The notes: generated by a model from the letters alone, not told the origin. A DNA stretch of 64,000 bases from Duganella guangzhouensis (GCF_009674535.1 NZ_WKJK01000003.1:372001-436000), one strand, 5' to 3'. Positions 8,101 to 17,053 are shown, numbered from the stretch's first letter. A program made the numbers and translations.

Positions 8101-8925
8101 TCACTGGGTCAGCTGCTGGGCGGCATAGCCGCCGGTTGCGTGTAATGATTTCGACAGCTGCTGCGCGGCTTCCAGCACAGCGGCCAACGTGTTTTGTTCA
8201 AATTGTTCTAACGTACTACGACGCGCCGGCGCGGCCACGCTCAGCGCGGCCACCGGCAGACCGTCGATGTCCAGCACCGGCGCCGCCAGCACGTACAGGC
8301 CGGACACCGTTTCCTGGTTCGACAGCGCGTAGCCGAGGCCGCGTATCTGCGCCAGCCGCGCCAGCAGCGCGTCGATATCGGTGATGGTGTACTCGGTCAG
8401 CTTCAGCATCGGCTGGCCTTGCAGCACCTGCAGCTGCGTGGCGCGCGGCAACCACGCCAGCAGCGCCTGGCCGACCGCGGTCGAATAGGCCGGCACCCGG
8501 CTGCCGATGCGCACGTCAACGCCGAGCGCGGTCAGGCCGGCTTGCACCCGTTCCACATACATCACACTACTGCCGTCCAGCACGCCGATCGAGGCCGCTT
8601 CATTGACCTCGCCCACCAGGCCGCGCAGGATCGGGCGGGCCCGGGTGCGCAGGTCGGAACGGGCGATCGCGTGAAAGCCCAGATCCAGCACTTGCAGCGT
8701 CAGCCGGAATAAACGGCTGTTATCCACTTTCTCGACATAGCCCAGGTTGACCAGGGTGTTGAGGAAGCGGAACGCGGTTGCATTGTCCAGGCCGGCCTTG
8801 CGCGCCACCTCGGCCATCGTCAGCTCCGGTTCCTGCGCGCTGAACGCCTGCAATACCTTGAAGCCTTTGGCCAGGGATTGCACGGTGTTCTTGGCGTCGG
8901 CCGGGGCGGCGGTGCCTTGTTTCAT
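8101..8925 (-). CDS. IclR-family transcriptional regulator
   Basis: This is a DNA-binding regulator of 274 residues. Residues 15-75 hold the winged helix (SLAKGFKVLQAFSAQ, MAEVARKAGLDNATAFRFL, LGYVEK), and the C-terminal two thirds hold the effector domain with the family's PAYSTAVGQALLAWLP segment. GGAG lies six bases before the ATG. It is divergent from the aldehyde dehydrogenase gene at 9193, and the shared intergenic region holds three matching 13-base palindromes. The simplest reading is that it autoregulates and controls both directions in response to a substrate of the dehydrogenase or symporter block. The protein resembles the PcaR/PobR branch by eye, but that placement is not tested. 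Confidence 0.93.
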   Translation of the reverse strand: MKQGTAAPADAKNTVQSLAKGFKVLQAFSAQEPELTMAEVARKAGLDNATAFRFLNTLVNLGYVEKVDNSRLFRLTLQVLDLGFHAIARSDLRTRARPILRGLVGEVNEAASIGVLDGSSVMYVERVQAGLTALGVDVRIGSRVPAYSTAVGQALLAWLPRATQLQVLQGQPMLKLTEYTITDIDALLARLAQIRGLGYALSNQETVSGLYVLAAPVLDIDGLPVAALSVAAPARRSTLEQFEQNTLAAVLEAAQQLSKSLHATGGYAAQQLTQ

Positions 8926-8944
8926 AACTGCTCCATCAAAAAAG

Positions 8945-9019
8945 TTCGGATACCGAATTATAGTCGCCGGTGACGCCGACGCTTTTATTCGGATTGCGAA
9001 CTTAAGTTCGGATAACGAA
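8945..9019. promoter_or_regulatory. three TTCG-N5-CGAA operators, probably for the adjacent IclR protein
   Basis: Three 13-base sites share the form TTCG-N5-CGAA: TTCGGATACCGAA at 8945-8957, TTCGGATTGCGAA at 8988-9000 and TTCGGATAACGAA at 9007-9019. Centre-to-centre distances are 43 and 19 bases, close to whole helical turns. They sit between iclR (start 8925) and the aldehyde dehydrogenase gene (start 9193) in an AT-rich stretch. Inverted sites of this size suit an IclR dimer of dimers. Identity of the binder is inferred from position. Confidence 0.75.
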
Positions 9020-9192
9020 AATTATATTTCACTTCTGAAAGAATCACAACAAAAACGTGGTGTGCGGGTGCTGCGTGGGTGGTGTGCGGGGGGGCGGCTG
9101 CACGGAGTTGGCGTTTTTCTGGCACAGTAGCGGTCTGGTCTGGCGCCCCAGGGTCGCTACGCCACTTTTCTATGTATGAACCGGAGAACCTC

Positions 9193-10638
9193 ATGACTAC
9201 CAACAGCTATCCTGATGTCCGCCTGCTGATCGCCAATGAATGGAGCGATGCCGCCGGCGGCAAGACGATTCCGGTGCTGAACCCGGCCACCGGCAAGCCG
9301 ATCGGCACCGTGGCCCACGCCAGCATCGCCGACCTCGATCGCGCGCTGGCCGCCGCCCAGCGTGGTTTTGACGTCTGGCGCAAGGTGCCGGCCTTTGAGC
9401 GCACCGCCGTGTTGCGCCGCGCCGCCGCGCTGCTGCGCGAGCGCGCCGAGGAGATCGGCCGCCTGCTGACGCAGGAACAAGGCAAGCCGCTGGCCCAGGC
9501 CCGCGCCGAGGCGCTGGCTGGCGCCGATATCATCGACTGGTTCGCCGCCGAGGGCATGCGCGTCTATGGCCGCATCGTGCCGTCGCGCAATCCGGCGGCC
9601 CAGCAACTGGTGCTGAAGGAGCCGGTCGGTCCGGTCGCCGCTTTCACGCCGTGGAACTTCCCGATCAATCAGGTGGTGCGCAAGCTGGCCGCCGCGCTGA
9701 CCACCGGTTGCTCCTTCCTGTGCAAGGCGCCGGAAGAGACGCCGGCCTCGCCGGCCGCGCTGCTGCAGTGCTTTGTCGACGCCGGCGTGCCGCCGGGCGT
9801 GGTCGGTCTGGTGTTTGGCGATCCGGCCGAGATTTCGGGCTACCTGATTCCGCATCCGACCATCCGCAAAGTGACCTTCACCGGTTCGACCCCGGTCGGC
9901 AAGCAGCTGGCCGCGCTGGCCGGTCTGCACATGAAGCGCGCCACCATGGAGCTGGGCGGTCATGCGCCGGTGATCGTGGCGGAAGACGCCGATGTCCGGC
10001 TGGCGGTGGAAGCGGCTGGCGGCGCCAAGTTCCGCAACGCCGGTCAGGTGTGCATTTCACCGACCCGCTTCCTGGTGCATAACAGCATCAAGGACGAGTT
10101 CACCCGCGCCATGGTGGAGCACGCCGAGCGGCTGCAACTGGGCAATGGTCTGGTCGAGGGCACCACGCTGGGGCCGCTGGCCAACGCGCGCCGCGTGACC
10201 GCGATGACGCAGGTGGTCAACGATGCGCGCGCCAAGGGCGCCAGGATCGCCACCGGTGGCGAGCGTGTCGGCAGCGAGGGCAATTTCTTCGCGCCGACCA
10301 TTCTGGCCGATGTGCCGCTGGACGCCAGTGTGTTCAATGACGAGCCGTTCGGCCCGGTCGCGGCGATCCGCGGCTTCGACGCGCTGGAAAATGCCATCGC
10401 CGAGGCCAACCGCCTGCCGTTCGGTCTGGCCGGTTATGCCTTTACCCGGTCGATCAAGAACGCGCACCTGCTGATGAACAATGTCGAAGTCGGCATGCTG
10501 TGGCTGAACCAGCCGGCCACGCCGAGCGCCGAGATGCCGTTTGGCGGCATCAAGGATTCCGGCTACGGTTCGGAAGGCGGTCCGGAGGCGCTGGAAGCCT
10601 ATCTGAACACCAAGTCGGTGTCGCTGCTGGGCGTCTAA
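9193..10638 (+). CDS. NAD(P)-dependent aldehyde dehydrogenase, succinate-semialdehyde / 2-oxoglutarate-semialdehyde type
   Basis: This cytosolic enzyme of 481 residues oxidises an aldehyde to an acid. The layout is that of the GabD group: TPWNFP near residue 155, the nucleotide-binding [11 protein letters not shown], the glutamate region [11 protein letters not shown] and the catalytic cysteine in GQVCISP. GGAG seven bases before the ATG at 9193 fixes the start; an ATG at 9172 is in frame but has no such site. It is divergent from iclR. In sugar-acid pathways an enzyme of this group converts 2-oxoglutarate semialdehyde to 2-oxoglutarate, which would fit the neighbouring dehydrogenase and symporter genes, but GabD activity is equally possible. 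Confidence 0.9.
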   Translation: MTTNSYPDVRLLIANEWSDAAGGKTIPVLNPATGKPIGTVAHASIADLDRALAAAQRGFDVWRKVPAFERTAVLRRAAALLRERAEEIGRLLTQEQGKPLAQARAEALAGADIIDWFAAEGMRVYGRIVPSRNPAAQQLVLKEPVGPVAAFTPWNFPINQVVRKLAAALTTGCSFLCKAPEETPASPAALLQCFVDAGVPPGVVGLVFGDPAEISGYLIPHPTIRKVTFTGSTPVGKQLAALAGLHMKRATMELGGHAPVIVAEDADVRLAVEAAGGAKFRNAGQVCISPTRFLVHNSIKDEFTRAMVEHAERLQLGNGLVEGTTLGPLANARRVTAMTQVVNDARAKGARIATGGERVGSEGNFFAPTILADVPLDASVFNDEPFGPVAAIRGFDALENAIAEANRLPFGLAGYAFTRSIKNAHLLMNNVEVGMLWLNQPATPSAEMPFGGIKDSGYGSEGGPEALEAYLNTKSVSLLGV

Positions 10639-10649
10639 GCCGGTCTGCC

Positions 10650-10676
10650 CTGCTCCGCGTCCACGGCGCGGAGCAG
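10650..10676 (+). terminator. 10-bp stem-loop after the aldehyde dehydrogenase gene
   Basis: CTGCTCCGCG at 10650-10659 pairs perfectly with CGCGGAGCAG at 10667-10676 around seven bases. It begins 12 bases after the aldehyde dehydrogenase stop and lies between two convergent genes. No U-run follows, so it is a probable rather than certain terminator. Confidence 0.5.
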
Positions 10677-10713
10677 CACCCGCCGGGGCCGCACCGCGCT
10701 CCTTGGCAAATCA

Positions 10714-10905
10714 CTATAGCCGTCGCATGGCGTCCTTACGCGCCGGATCGTTCTCTCCGCCGAGCAACGCCGGCCGGCCGTCTTGCCATACGACCGCATA
10801 GTGTCCCAAGCGCCGCTTGCGCTCCAGCTCCTTGGTAACGGCACTTTGCAGCGCTTTCAGCATCGCCTGCATTTCCGGCGATGGCGATATAGTAGTCGTC
10901 TTCAT
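10714..10905 (-). CDS. small protein of 63 residues, coupled to a zeta-toxin-like gene
   Basis: I do not recognise this family with certainty. The protein begins [19 protein letters not shown] and has a helical, charged middle ([21 protein letters not shown]) and a short end, ARKDAMRRL. The start overlaps the stop of the zeta-toxin-like gene as ATGA, so the two are translated together. Small proteins placed next to zeta-type kinases are often their antitoxins, but those usually precede the toxin, whereas this one follows it. The gene is supported by the overlap and by length-appropriate codon use; the role is an inference. Confidence 0.65.
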   Translation of the reverse strand: MKTTTISPSPEMQAMLKALQSAVTKELERKRRLGHYAVVWQDGRPALLGGENDPARKDAMRRL

Positions 10906-11474
10906 GATATCGCTTGTCCAAATAAGAGTTCGTAACGTTCCTCATGCAGCACAAGCCGCTGTGTTCCGCGCTGCTCGAATATAGGCTCCGGGAATGGCCC
11001 ACTGTTCATCATGCAATGACAGGCGTCGACCGCCGAGCCAAACCAGTTTAGCAAATTTCCCAGGCTGCGAGAGAAACGGCGTTCGATATCCGCGACCGGA
11101 ATGTCATGCCCGCCATGCGACACACGTTCAGCCACGCGCATCCGCGACATCGCGCGATTCGGCAGCGCCAGGTAGATCAGCTCGACGCGCCAACCCACCG
11201 CGCGCAGATCGGCGACCAGTTGCAAATGACCGCGCCCGGCCAGCGTGGTCTCGAAAGCGAAATCTTCGCCTTGGGCGATATGTTCGGCGATCACACGAAG
11301 GAACTGACGACCGGCAGCCCGCGCCCGCAAGGCAGGAGCCTGCGGCAACAACTTCGCAGCGATGGCATCCGCGTTGATGAAGCGTGAACAGCCAGCCACG
11401 ATCGGCAGGTACTCGACAGCGAACGTGGTTTTACCTGCGCCGTTGGGGCCGGCGATGATCCAGCAAGTGGGCAT
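10902..11474 (-). CDS. zeta-toxin-like P-loop kinase
   Basis: This is a P-loop NTPase of 190 residues. Walker A is [16 protein letters not shown] at residues 9-24. [11 protein letters not shown] follows, and then [11 protein letters not shown], in the order seen in zeta toxins and related UDP-N-acetylglucosamine or small-molecule kinases. Such proteins are found both as toxins in toxin-antitoxin pairs and as solitary chromosomal kinases. It overlaps by ATGA the 63-residue gene downstream. The start codon lies inside one arm of a 13-bp inverted repeat that also covers the AAGGAG ribosome binding site, so its translation may be controlled by RNA structure or by a bound protein. Confidence 0.85.
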   Translation of the reverse strand: MPTCWIIAGPNGAGKTTFAVEYLPIVAGCSRFINADAIAAKLLPQAPALRARAAGRQFLRVIAEHIAQGEDFAFETTLAGRGHLQLVADLRAVGWRVELIYLALPNRAMSRMRVAERVSHGGHDIPVADIERRFSRSLGNLLNWFGSAVDACHCMMNSGPFPEPIFEQRGTQRLVLHEERYELLFGQAIS

Positions 11475-11508
11475 ACTGGAGGCTCCTTGGGGGATGCCTC
11501 CAGTATGC
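11471..11508 (-). repeat. 13-bp perfect inverted repeat over the zeta-toxin start codon
   Basis: GCATACTGGAGGC at 11471-11483 and GCCTCCAGTATGC at 11496-11508 are exact inverted copies with a 12-base spacer. On the minus-strand message the 3' arm contains the ATG (11474-11472), and the AAGGAG ribosome site bridges loop and arm. A folded message would hide the start. As DNA it could equally be an operator. Confidence 0.75.
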
Positions 11509-11560
11509 GCTTATTCGGCCCGTGTGAAGCGGACACTGGTGCGCGCCATCTGGCGGGCGC

Positions 11561-12949
11561 TCAGTGCAGGTTGACTTGCGGCCGCAGGCCGGGCGCGCCC
11601 TGGCCGACGCCGCCGCCCTCGCCCGGGGTGCGGCGGTCGGTGGCCAGTTTGACCAGCAAGGCCGCCATCGACACCAGCGCGGCGAGCGCCACTACCATGA
11701 ACACCTGGCTGAACGCCAGCTGGCGGCGCGCCAGTTCGGCCACCAGGAACGAGCCGGCGATGCCGCCGAAGCGGCCCACGCCCAGCATCCAGGCGACGCC
11801 GGTGGCGCGGGCGGCGGTTGGGTAGAAGCCGGCCGCCAGCGCCGGCAGCGACGATTGCGCGGTGTTCATCAGCGCGCCGGCGACGAACACGGTGACGGTC
11901 AGCACGCCAAGGTTGCCGACCACCTGGCCGATCATGAACACCGCCACCGCGGTCAGGCCGAAACCGATCGCGATCACGCGGTTGGCGTTGTAGCGGTCCA
12001 TCAGCCAGCCGAACAGGATGGCGCCGACGCCACCCAGCGGGAACAGCGCGGCGATCAGGGTGGCGCTGGCCGGTGGCAGCCCGGCTTCCTTGAACAGGAT
12101 CGGCATCCAGTTGATCAGCGCGTAAAAGATCACCAGGCCCATGAAGTAGGCCAGCCACAGCATCAGGGTGCCGGCCAGGAAGCGCGGCGCGAACAGCATG
12201 GCGATGCCGCCGCCGTGGGCGTTGGCAGCATTGGCGGCATTGGTTTCGCTGGTGACGAAGCCGCTGGCGTCGGCGGCCGAGGCGTGGATGCGGCGCAGCA
12301 CGGCGCGGATGCGCTCGGCCGGGGCGCGCCGCGCCACCAGGTGACGCACCGACTCCGGCAACACCAGCAACATCGCCACCAGCAACAGCAGCGGCGCCAC
12401 GCCGCCCAGGCCGAGCACGCTGCGCCAGCCCCACTGCGGGATCATCCACGCCGCCAGGAAGCCGCCCAGCGCGGCACCCAGCGGGAAGCCGCAAAACATG
12501 GCGTTGGTCAGGGTGGCACGGCGCGCGTCGGGGCTGAATTCGCTGATCAGGGTGACCGCGTTGGGCATGGCGGCGCCGAGGCCGACGCCGGTGATGAAGC
12601 GCAGCACGGTCAACTGCTGCAGGCTGCCGGCCAGCGCCGAACCGCCGCAAGCCAGGCCAAACAGCAGCACTGAGCCGAGCAGCACGATGCGGCGACCGAG
12701 GCGGTCGGCCAGCGGGCCGGCGATCAGCGCGCCGGCGGCCAGGCCGAACAGCGCGGCGCTCAGCACCGGCGCCAGCGCCGGCTTGCCGATGCCCCACTCC
12801 TTGAGCAGCGAGGGCGCGATGAAGCCGATCGCGGCGGTGTCAAAACCGTCCAGCAGGACGATGATGAAGCACAGTGCGAACACCCCCCACTGGTAGCGCG
12901 AAAAGGGGTGGCGGTTGATAAATTCTTGTACGTCCAGCTGCTTGCTCAT
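11561..12949 (-). CDS. MFS aromatic acid:H+ symporter (AAHS / PcaK-like)
   Basis: This inner membrane permease of 462 residues has 12 helices. The opening YQWGVFALCFIIVLLDGFDTAAIGFIAP is the diagnostic D-G-F-D-T/x-x-x region of the aromatic acid/H+ symporter family, followed by the MFS loop GPLADRLGRRIVLL between helices 2 and 3. Family members import 4-hydroxybenzoate, protocatechuate, hydroxyphenylacetate and similar acids. The start has GGAGACC just upstream. The gene stands near the homogentisate genes but has its own promoter region with PcaR-like boxes at 13013-13046, which favours a protocatechuate-type substrate. Confidence 0.9.
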   Translation of the reverse strand: MSKQLDVQEFINRHPFSRYQWGVFALCFIIVLLDGFDTAAIGFIAPSLLKEWGIGKPALAPVLSAALFGLAAGALIAGPLADRLGRRIVLLGSVLLFGLACGGSALAGSLQQLTVLRFITGVGLGAAMPNAVTLISEFSPDARRATLTNAMFCGFPLGAALGGFLAAWMIPQWGWRSVLGLGGVAPLLLLVAMLLVLPESVRHLVARRAPAERIRAVLRRIHASAADASGFVTSETNAANAANAHGGGIAMLFAPRFLAGTLMLWLAYFMGLVIFYALINWMPILFKEAGLPPASATLIAALFPLGGVGAILFGWLMDRYNANRVIAIGFGLTAVAVFMIGQVVGNLGVLTVTVFVAGALMNTAQSSLPALAAGFYPTAARATGVAWMLGVGRFGGIAGSFLVAELARRQLAFSQVFMVVALAALVSMAALLVKLATDRRTPGEGGGVGQGAPGLRPQVNLH

Positions 12950-13012
12950 GGTGGTCTCCGTGTTGACGCAACGGCTGCTTATCCGCCGTTTGAATCAGCT
13001 TATCGGAGCGAC

Positions 13013-13046
13013 GTTCGATAATCAACCCACTGTTCGTTTATCGAAC
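13013..13046. promoter_or_regulatory. PcaR/IclR-type boxes upstream of the aromatic acid permease
   Basis: GTTCGATAATCAACC at 13013-13027 and, on the other strand, GTTCGATAAACGAAC at 13046-13032 form an inverted pair sharing GTTCGATAA. The second site also has the form TTCG-N5-CGAA seen upstream of the aldehyde dehydrogenase. As I recall, the binding sequence of the protocatechuate regulator PcaR is very close to GTTCGATAATCGCAC. The position, 64 bases before the permease start, suits a promoter operator. Confidence 0.6.
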
Positions 13047-13048
13047 AC

Positions 13049-13324
13049 TCAATTTGTAACGCGGCGCAGCCGTGGCTGCCACAACACGCGCGAGATGATG
13101 CGCAGTGGCACCTGGGCCTCGACCAGGTAGTCGATCGCTTCCAGGTGGCCGCGCGCGTGGTATAGGCGCAACGCGTAGTCGATCACTTGCGCGGTGCGGG
13201 CGTCCGGCCGCGCCACCAGCCGCAGCGGCGCGGCGCTCCAGCCGCGACCGGGCCGGTGTTGGCCGCCGCCGTGGATCAGGCCGAATTTACCCGGCAAGCT
13301 GCCCGGCGGTGTGTAGTGGTTCAT
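13049..13324 (-). CDS. small conserved-looking protein, unknown function
   Basis: A 91-residue protein begins MNHYTPPGSLPGKFGL with GGGGAG six bases before the ATG, which supports this start over a longer frame. The C-terminal half (DARTAQVIDYALRLY, LEAIDYLVEAQVPLRIISRVL) looks like two amphipathic helices, and the N-terminal third is Gly/Pro rich. I cannot assign a family. It lies alone between the LysR gene and the permease promoter on the minus strand. Confidence 0.55.
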   Translation of the reverse strand: MNHYTPPGSLPGKFGLIHGGGQHRPGRGWSAAPLRLVARPDARTAQVIDYALRLYHARGHLEAIDYLVEAQVPLRIISRVLWQPRLRRVTN

Positions 13325-13424
13325 GCGCGCTCCCCGCTGTGTCGGCATTTTTAGGCATGTTGGATAGCTTAGCCAGCCTGGCGGCGGCGGTATGTACGTT
13401 GGCGCACGGCTGCCCGCCATGCCC

Positions 13425-14327
13425 TCATTCACTGAACAGCTCGACCAGCAGCGCGCGCAACCAGCGCCCGCCCTGGTCCTGGTGGTAGCGCCGGTGCCAG
13501 AACAGATTGGTCTGCAGCGGCGCCAGCGCCAGCGGGGTGTCGGCGTAGCGCAGCTGGAATGGCGCGGCGGCGCGCTCGGCCAGCTTGAGCGGCACCGTCG
13601 CCACCAGTTCGGTGCTGCTGAGGATGTAGGGTACGGCGGCGAAATGCGGCACGCTGAAGGCGCGCGTCAGATCGACTCCGGCCGCCGCCAGCGCGGCGTT
13701 GATGCCGTGGTAGGGGCTGTCCATGGCGCTGACGATCAGGTGGCGCGCGGCGGCCAGCCGTGGCGCCGTTAATGCGCCCTCGGCCAGCGCGTGGCCGGCG
13801 CGGAACAGGTTGACGTAGGATTGGCGGAACAGCCGGCGTTGCAACAACGCGCCCGGCGCGTCCTCGAACGCGCCCAGCGCGACGTCGACCCGGCCGGCCT
13901 CCAGCTCGGCGCGCAGGTCGATCGCGCCCAGCCGCACGCTGGCCAGTTCCACCTGCGGCGCCAGCGCGGCGCAGCGCGCGATCAGACGCGGCATGAAGTA
14001 CATTTCGCCGACGTCGGTCATGGCCAGCGTGAAGCGGCGCGCCGTGTGCGCGGGCGCGAACGCTTGCGGTGGCCGGAACGCCAGTTCCAGCTGCGCCAGC
14101 GCGGCCGCCACCGGCTCGGCCATATTGTCCGCGTAGGGCGTCGGCTGCATGCCGTCGGCGGTGCGCACGAACAGCTGGTCGCCGGTGCTGGCGCGCAGCC
14201 GTGCCAGCGCGTTGCTGACCGCCGACTGGGTCAGCCGCAAGCGCCGCGCGGCGGCCGAGATCTGGCGCTCGCGGTGGATTTCGCGGAATACCAGCAGCAG
14301 GTTGAGGTCGAGCTCACGCAATTCCAT
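13425..14327 (-). CDS. LysR-family transcriptional regulator, likely regulator of hmgA-fahA
   Basis: This is a 300-residue LysR regulator. The N-terminal winged helix is clear (LNLLLVFREIHRERQISAAARRL then LTQSAVSNALARLR), with a substrate-binding domain behind it. It starts 96 bases from the GTG of hmgA on the opposite strand, the normal arrangement for a LysR activator and its target. In Pseudomonas the homogentisate genes are usually governed by an IclR-type HmgR, whereas a LysR partner is common in betaproteobacteria as far as I recall. The inducer is probably homogentisate or an upstream aromatic. Confidence 0.92.
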   Translation of the reverse strand: MELRELDLNLLLVFREIHRERQISAAARRLRLTQSAVSNALARLRASTGDQLFVRTADGMQPTPYADNMAEPVAAALAQLELAFRPPQAFAPAHTARRFTLAMTDVGEMYFMPRLIARCAALAPQVELASVRLGAIDLRAELEAGRVDVALGAFEDAPGALLQRRLFRQSYVNLFRAGHALAEGALTAPRLAAARHLIVSAMDSPYHGINAALAAAGVDLTRAFSVPHFAAVPYILSSTELVATVPLKLAERAAAPFQLRYADTPLALAPLQTNLFWHRRYHQDQGGRWLRALLVELFSE

Positions 14328-14423
14328 TATTCATACTGTAAATAGTCTTCATTTTTGTATTTATATCGCAAAGTGTGGCCGGCTGCACTACATTGCTGCA
14401 TATTCGATTCATCAGGAGACCCC
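14328..14423. promoter_or_regulatory. divergent lysR/hmgA promoter region
   Basis: These 96 bases are much more AT-rich than the flanks. TGCACTACATTGCTGCA at 14384-14400 is an interrupted dyad with TGCA ends that could be a LysR half-site pair, and the AT stretch 14332-14367 is the likely RNA polymerase entry. No promoter elements match the consensus well enough to place. Confidence 0.35.
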
Positions 14424-15710
14424 GTGAGCCACCCAGCATCGGCCGGTTATCAGTCCGGCTTTGGCAACGAATTCGCCACCGAGGCGCTGCCCGGTGCCCT
14501 GCCCGCGCACCGCAATTCGCCGCAGCGCGCGCCCTTTGGCCTGTATGCCGAGCAGCTGTCCGGCACCGCATTTACTGCGCCGCGCGCGCATAACCGGCGC
14601 AGCTGGCTGTACCGGATCCGCCCGGCCGCCATGCACCAGCCGTTCCGCCAGGTCGGCAATGGCCGCATCGTCAGCGACTTCGGCGCGCTGGCGGCGCCGC
14701 CCAACCAGTTGCGCTGGGACCCGCTGCCGCTGCCGGACGCCCCGACCGATTTCATAGACGGCTGGGTCACGATGGCCGGCAACGCCGGTGTCGCCATCCA
14801 CCTGTACGCCGCCAACCGCGACATGCACGGTCGCTATTTCTATAACGCCGACGCCGAGCTGCTGATCGTGCCGCAACAGGGCCGGCTGCGGCTGGCCACC
14901 GAACTGGGCGTGATCGAGCTTGAACCGCAGGAGATCGCCGTGATCCCGCGCGGCGTGCGCTTCCAGGTCAGCCTGCCGGATGGCGCGGCGCGCGGCTATC
15001 TGTGCGAAAACTTTGGCGCGCTGCTGCGCCTGCCGGACCTGGGGCCGATCGGCTCCAACGGTCTGGCCAACCCGCGCGATTTCCTGACCCCGCACGCCGC
15101 CTATGAGGACAAAGAAGGCGAGTTCGAGCTGCTGGCCAAATTCGGCGGCAACCTGTGGAGCGCGCGCATCGGCCATTCGCCGCTGGACGTGGTGGCCTGG
15201 CACGGCAACTACGCGCCCTACAAATACGATCTGCGCCACTTCAACACCATCGGCTCGATCAGCTACGACCACCCGGACCCGTCGATCTTCCTGGTGCTGC
15301 ACGCGCCGTCCGACACGCCGGGCGTCGACACGCTGGACTTCGTGATCTTCCCGCCGCGCTGGCTGGCGGCCGAGGACACTTTCCGCCCGCCCTGGTTCCA
15401 CCGCAATGTCGCCAGCGAATTCATGGGCCTGATCGAGGGCCAGTACGACGCCAAGTCGAGCGGCTTCCGGCCCGGCGGCGCCAGTCTGCACAACTGCATG
15501 AGCGGCCACGGCCCGGACGCGCCAACCTTCGACAAGGCCAGCGCCAGCGACACCTCGGTGCCGCACAAGGTGGACAACACCATGGCCTTCATGTTCGAGA
15601 CCATCGCGTTGATCCGCCCCACCGCGCACGCGCTGGCCTCGCCGCAGCTGCAGCCTGACTACTACCAGTGCTGGCAGGGCTTCCCCCACAACTTCAACCC
15701 GAAAGCATGA
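14424..15710 (+). CDS. hmgA: homogentisate 1,2-dioxygenase
   Basis: This enzyme opens the ring of homogentisate to maleylacetoacetate in tyrosine and phenylalanine degradation, using Fe(II) in the cytosol. The protein has 428 residues and starts with GTG, preceded by AGGAG five bases away; an upstream in-frame ATG at 14355 lies in the AT-rich promoter and is rejected. The N-terminal [17 protein letters not shown] is typical. Iron ligands are visible as His326 and Glu332 in [10 protein letters not shown] and His362 in SGHGPD, and the catalytic His283 is in YDHPDPS. These are each five positions below the Pseudomonas numbering, so the alignment is gap-free there. It overlaps fahA by ATGA. Confidence 0.97.
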   Translation: MSHPASAGYQSGFGNEFATEALPGALPAHRNSPQRAPFGLYAEQLSGTAFTAPRAHNRRSWLYRIRPAAMHQPFRQVGNGRIVSDFGALAAPPNQLRWDPLPLPDAPTDFIDGWVTMAGNAGVAIHLYAANRDMHGRYFYNADAELLIVPQQGRLRLATELGVIELEPQEIAVIPRGVRFQVSLPDGAARGYLCENFGALLRLPDLGPIGSNGLANPRDFLTPHAAYEDKEGEFELLAKFGGNLWSARIGHSPLDVVAWHGNYAPYKYDLRHFNTIGSISYDHPDPSIFLVLHAPSDTPGVDTLDFVIFPPRWLAAEDTFRPPWFHRNVASEFMGLIEGQYDAKSSGFRPGGASLHNCMSGHGPDAPTFDKASASDTSVPHKVDNTMAFMFETIALIRPTAHALASPQLQPDYYQCWQGFPHNFNPKA

Positions 15711-17017
15711 GCATGCAACTGAACGAAACCCACGACCCGGCGCTGCGCAGCTGGGTCGCATCCGCCAACACGGCGGACACTGATTTCCCGCTCCAGAACT
15801 TGCCGTTCTGCCTGTTCCGCCGCGCCGGCCGCGATGAGGCATACCGAGGCGGCGTGGCGATTGGCGATCAGATCGTCGATCTCGGCGCCATCGGCAACGC
15901 GCTGGATGACGCCGCGCCAGCCGCGCGCGCTGCCGCCGCACTGGGCGCCCTGTCGTCGCTGAACGCGCTGATGGATGCCGGGCCGCAGGCTTGGTCGGCG
16001 CTGCGCTTGGCGCTGTCGCGCCTGTTGCGCGGCGATGCCACGCCGCGCCAGGAACTGCTGGTGCCGCAGGCCGAAGCCGAATTCGCCGTGCCGGCACAGA
16101 TCGGCGACTACACCGATTTCTATACGTCGGTGCACCACGCCACCGCCGTCGGCAAGCTGTTCCGGCCGGATAATCCGCTGCTGCCCAACTACAAATGGGT
16201 GCCGATCGGCTATCACGGCCGCTCGTCGACCATCGGCGTTTCGGGCCAGCAGTTCGCGCGGCCGCGCGGCCAGACCCGTGGCCCCAACGATGTCGAGCCG
16301 TCGTTCGGCCCGTGCAAGCGGCTGGACTATGAAATGGAAGTCGGCATCTTCGTTGGCGGCGGCAACGCGGCCGGCGCGCCGATCGCGGTGGCCGAGGCCG
16401 AGCAACATGTGTTTGGCCTGTGTCTGCTGAACGATTGGTCGGCGCGCGATCTGCAGGCATGGGAATATCAGCCGCTGGGGCCATTCCTGTCGAAGAATTT
16501 CGCCACCACGATTTCGCCCTGGATCGTGACGCTGGAAGCGCTGGCGCCGTACCGCGCGGCGTGGACCCGCGATGCGGCCGATCCGCAGCCGCTGCCCTAT
16601 CTCGATTATCCGGCGCTGCGCGCCAGCGGTGGTTTCGATGTTGAGCTGGAAGTGCTGCTGCAAACCGCCGCCATGCGCCGCGATGGCCTGGCGCCGACGC
16701 GGGTGTCGCTGTCCAATTTCCGCCACTCGTATTGGAGCGTGGCGCAATTGCTGGCGCATCACACTGTCAACGGTTGCTCGCTGCGGGCCGGCGATCTGCT
16801 GGGCTCGGGCACGCAGTCCGGCCCGGATGCTTCGGAAGCCGGTTCGCTGCTGGAGCTGAGCGCCGGCGGCAAACAGCCGTTGACGCTGCCAAATGGCGAG
16901 CAACGCGTGTTCCTGGAGGATGGCGATACCATCGAAATGCGTGGCTGGGCGCGCCAGCCGGGCCGGCCGCGCATCGGCTTCGGCGCCGTCGCCGGCACCG
17001 TGCTGCCGGCGCGCTAA
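15707..17017 (+). CDS. fahA: fumarylacetoacetase
   Basis: This enzyme splits fumarylacetoacetate into fumarate and acetoacetate, the last step of the homogentisate route. It has 436 residues. Metal-site and catalytic regions of the family are visible: [29 protein letters not shown], the [11 protein letters not shown] glutamates and [20 protein letters not shown]. The start ATG overlaps the hmgA stop, so production is coupled. The maleylacetoacetate isomerase expected between the two reactions is not in this cluster. Confidence 0.96.
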   Translation: MSMQLNETHDPALRSWVASANTADTDFPLQNLPFCLFRRAGRDEAYRGGVAIGDQIVDLGAIGNALDDAAPAARAAAALGALSSLNALMDAGPQAWSALRLALSRLLRGDATPRQELLVPQAEAEFAVPAQIGDYTDFYTSVHHATAVGKLFRPDNPLLPNYKWVPIGYHGRSSTIGVSGQQFARPRGQTRGPNDVEPSFGPCKRLDYEMEVGIFVGGGNAAGAPIAVAEAEQHVFGLCLLNDWSARDLQAWEYQPLGPFLSKNFATTISPWIVTLEALAPYRAAWTRDAADPQPLPYLDYPALRASGGFDVELEVLLQTAAMRRDGLAPTRVSLSNFRHSYWSVAQLLAHHTVNGCSLRAGDLLGSGTQSGPDASEAGSLLELSAGGKQPLTLPNGEQRVFLEDGDTIEMRGWARQPGRPRIGFGAVAGTVLPAR

Positions 17018-17053
17018 GCCGGGGAGTATATGTGGTGGGGGTGTCGTATTCGG

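Noticed and set aside
6555-8384. 609-codon plus-strand frame across the symporter and iclR genes
   Set aside because: Spans two recognised genes antisense, with His/Gln/Arg-rich low-complexity sequence.
14412-16484. 690-codon minus-strand frame opposite hmgA and fahA
   Set aside because: Covers two enzymes whose active-site residues are all readable on the plus strand.
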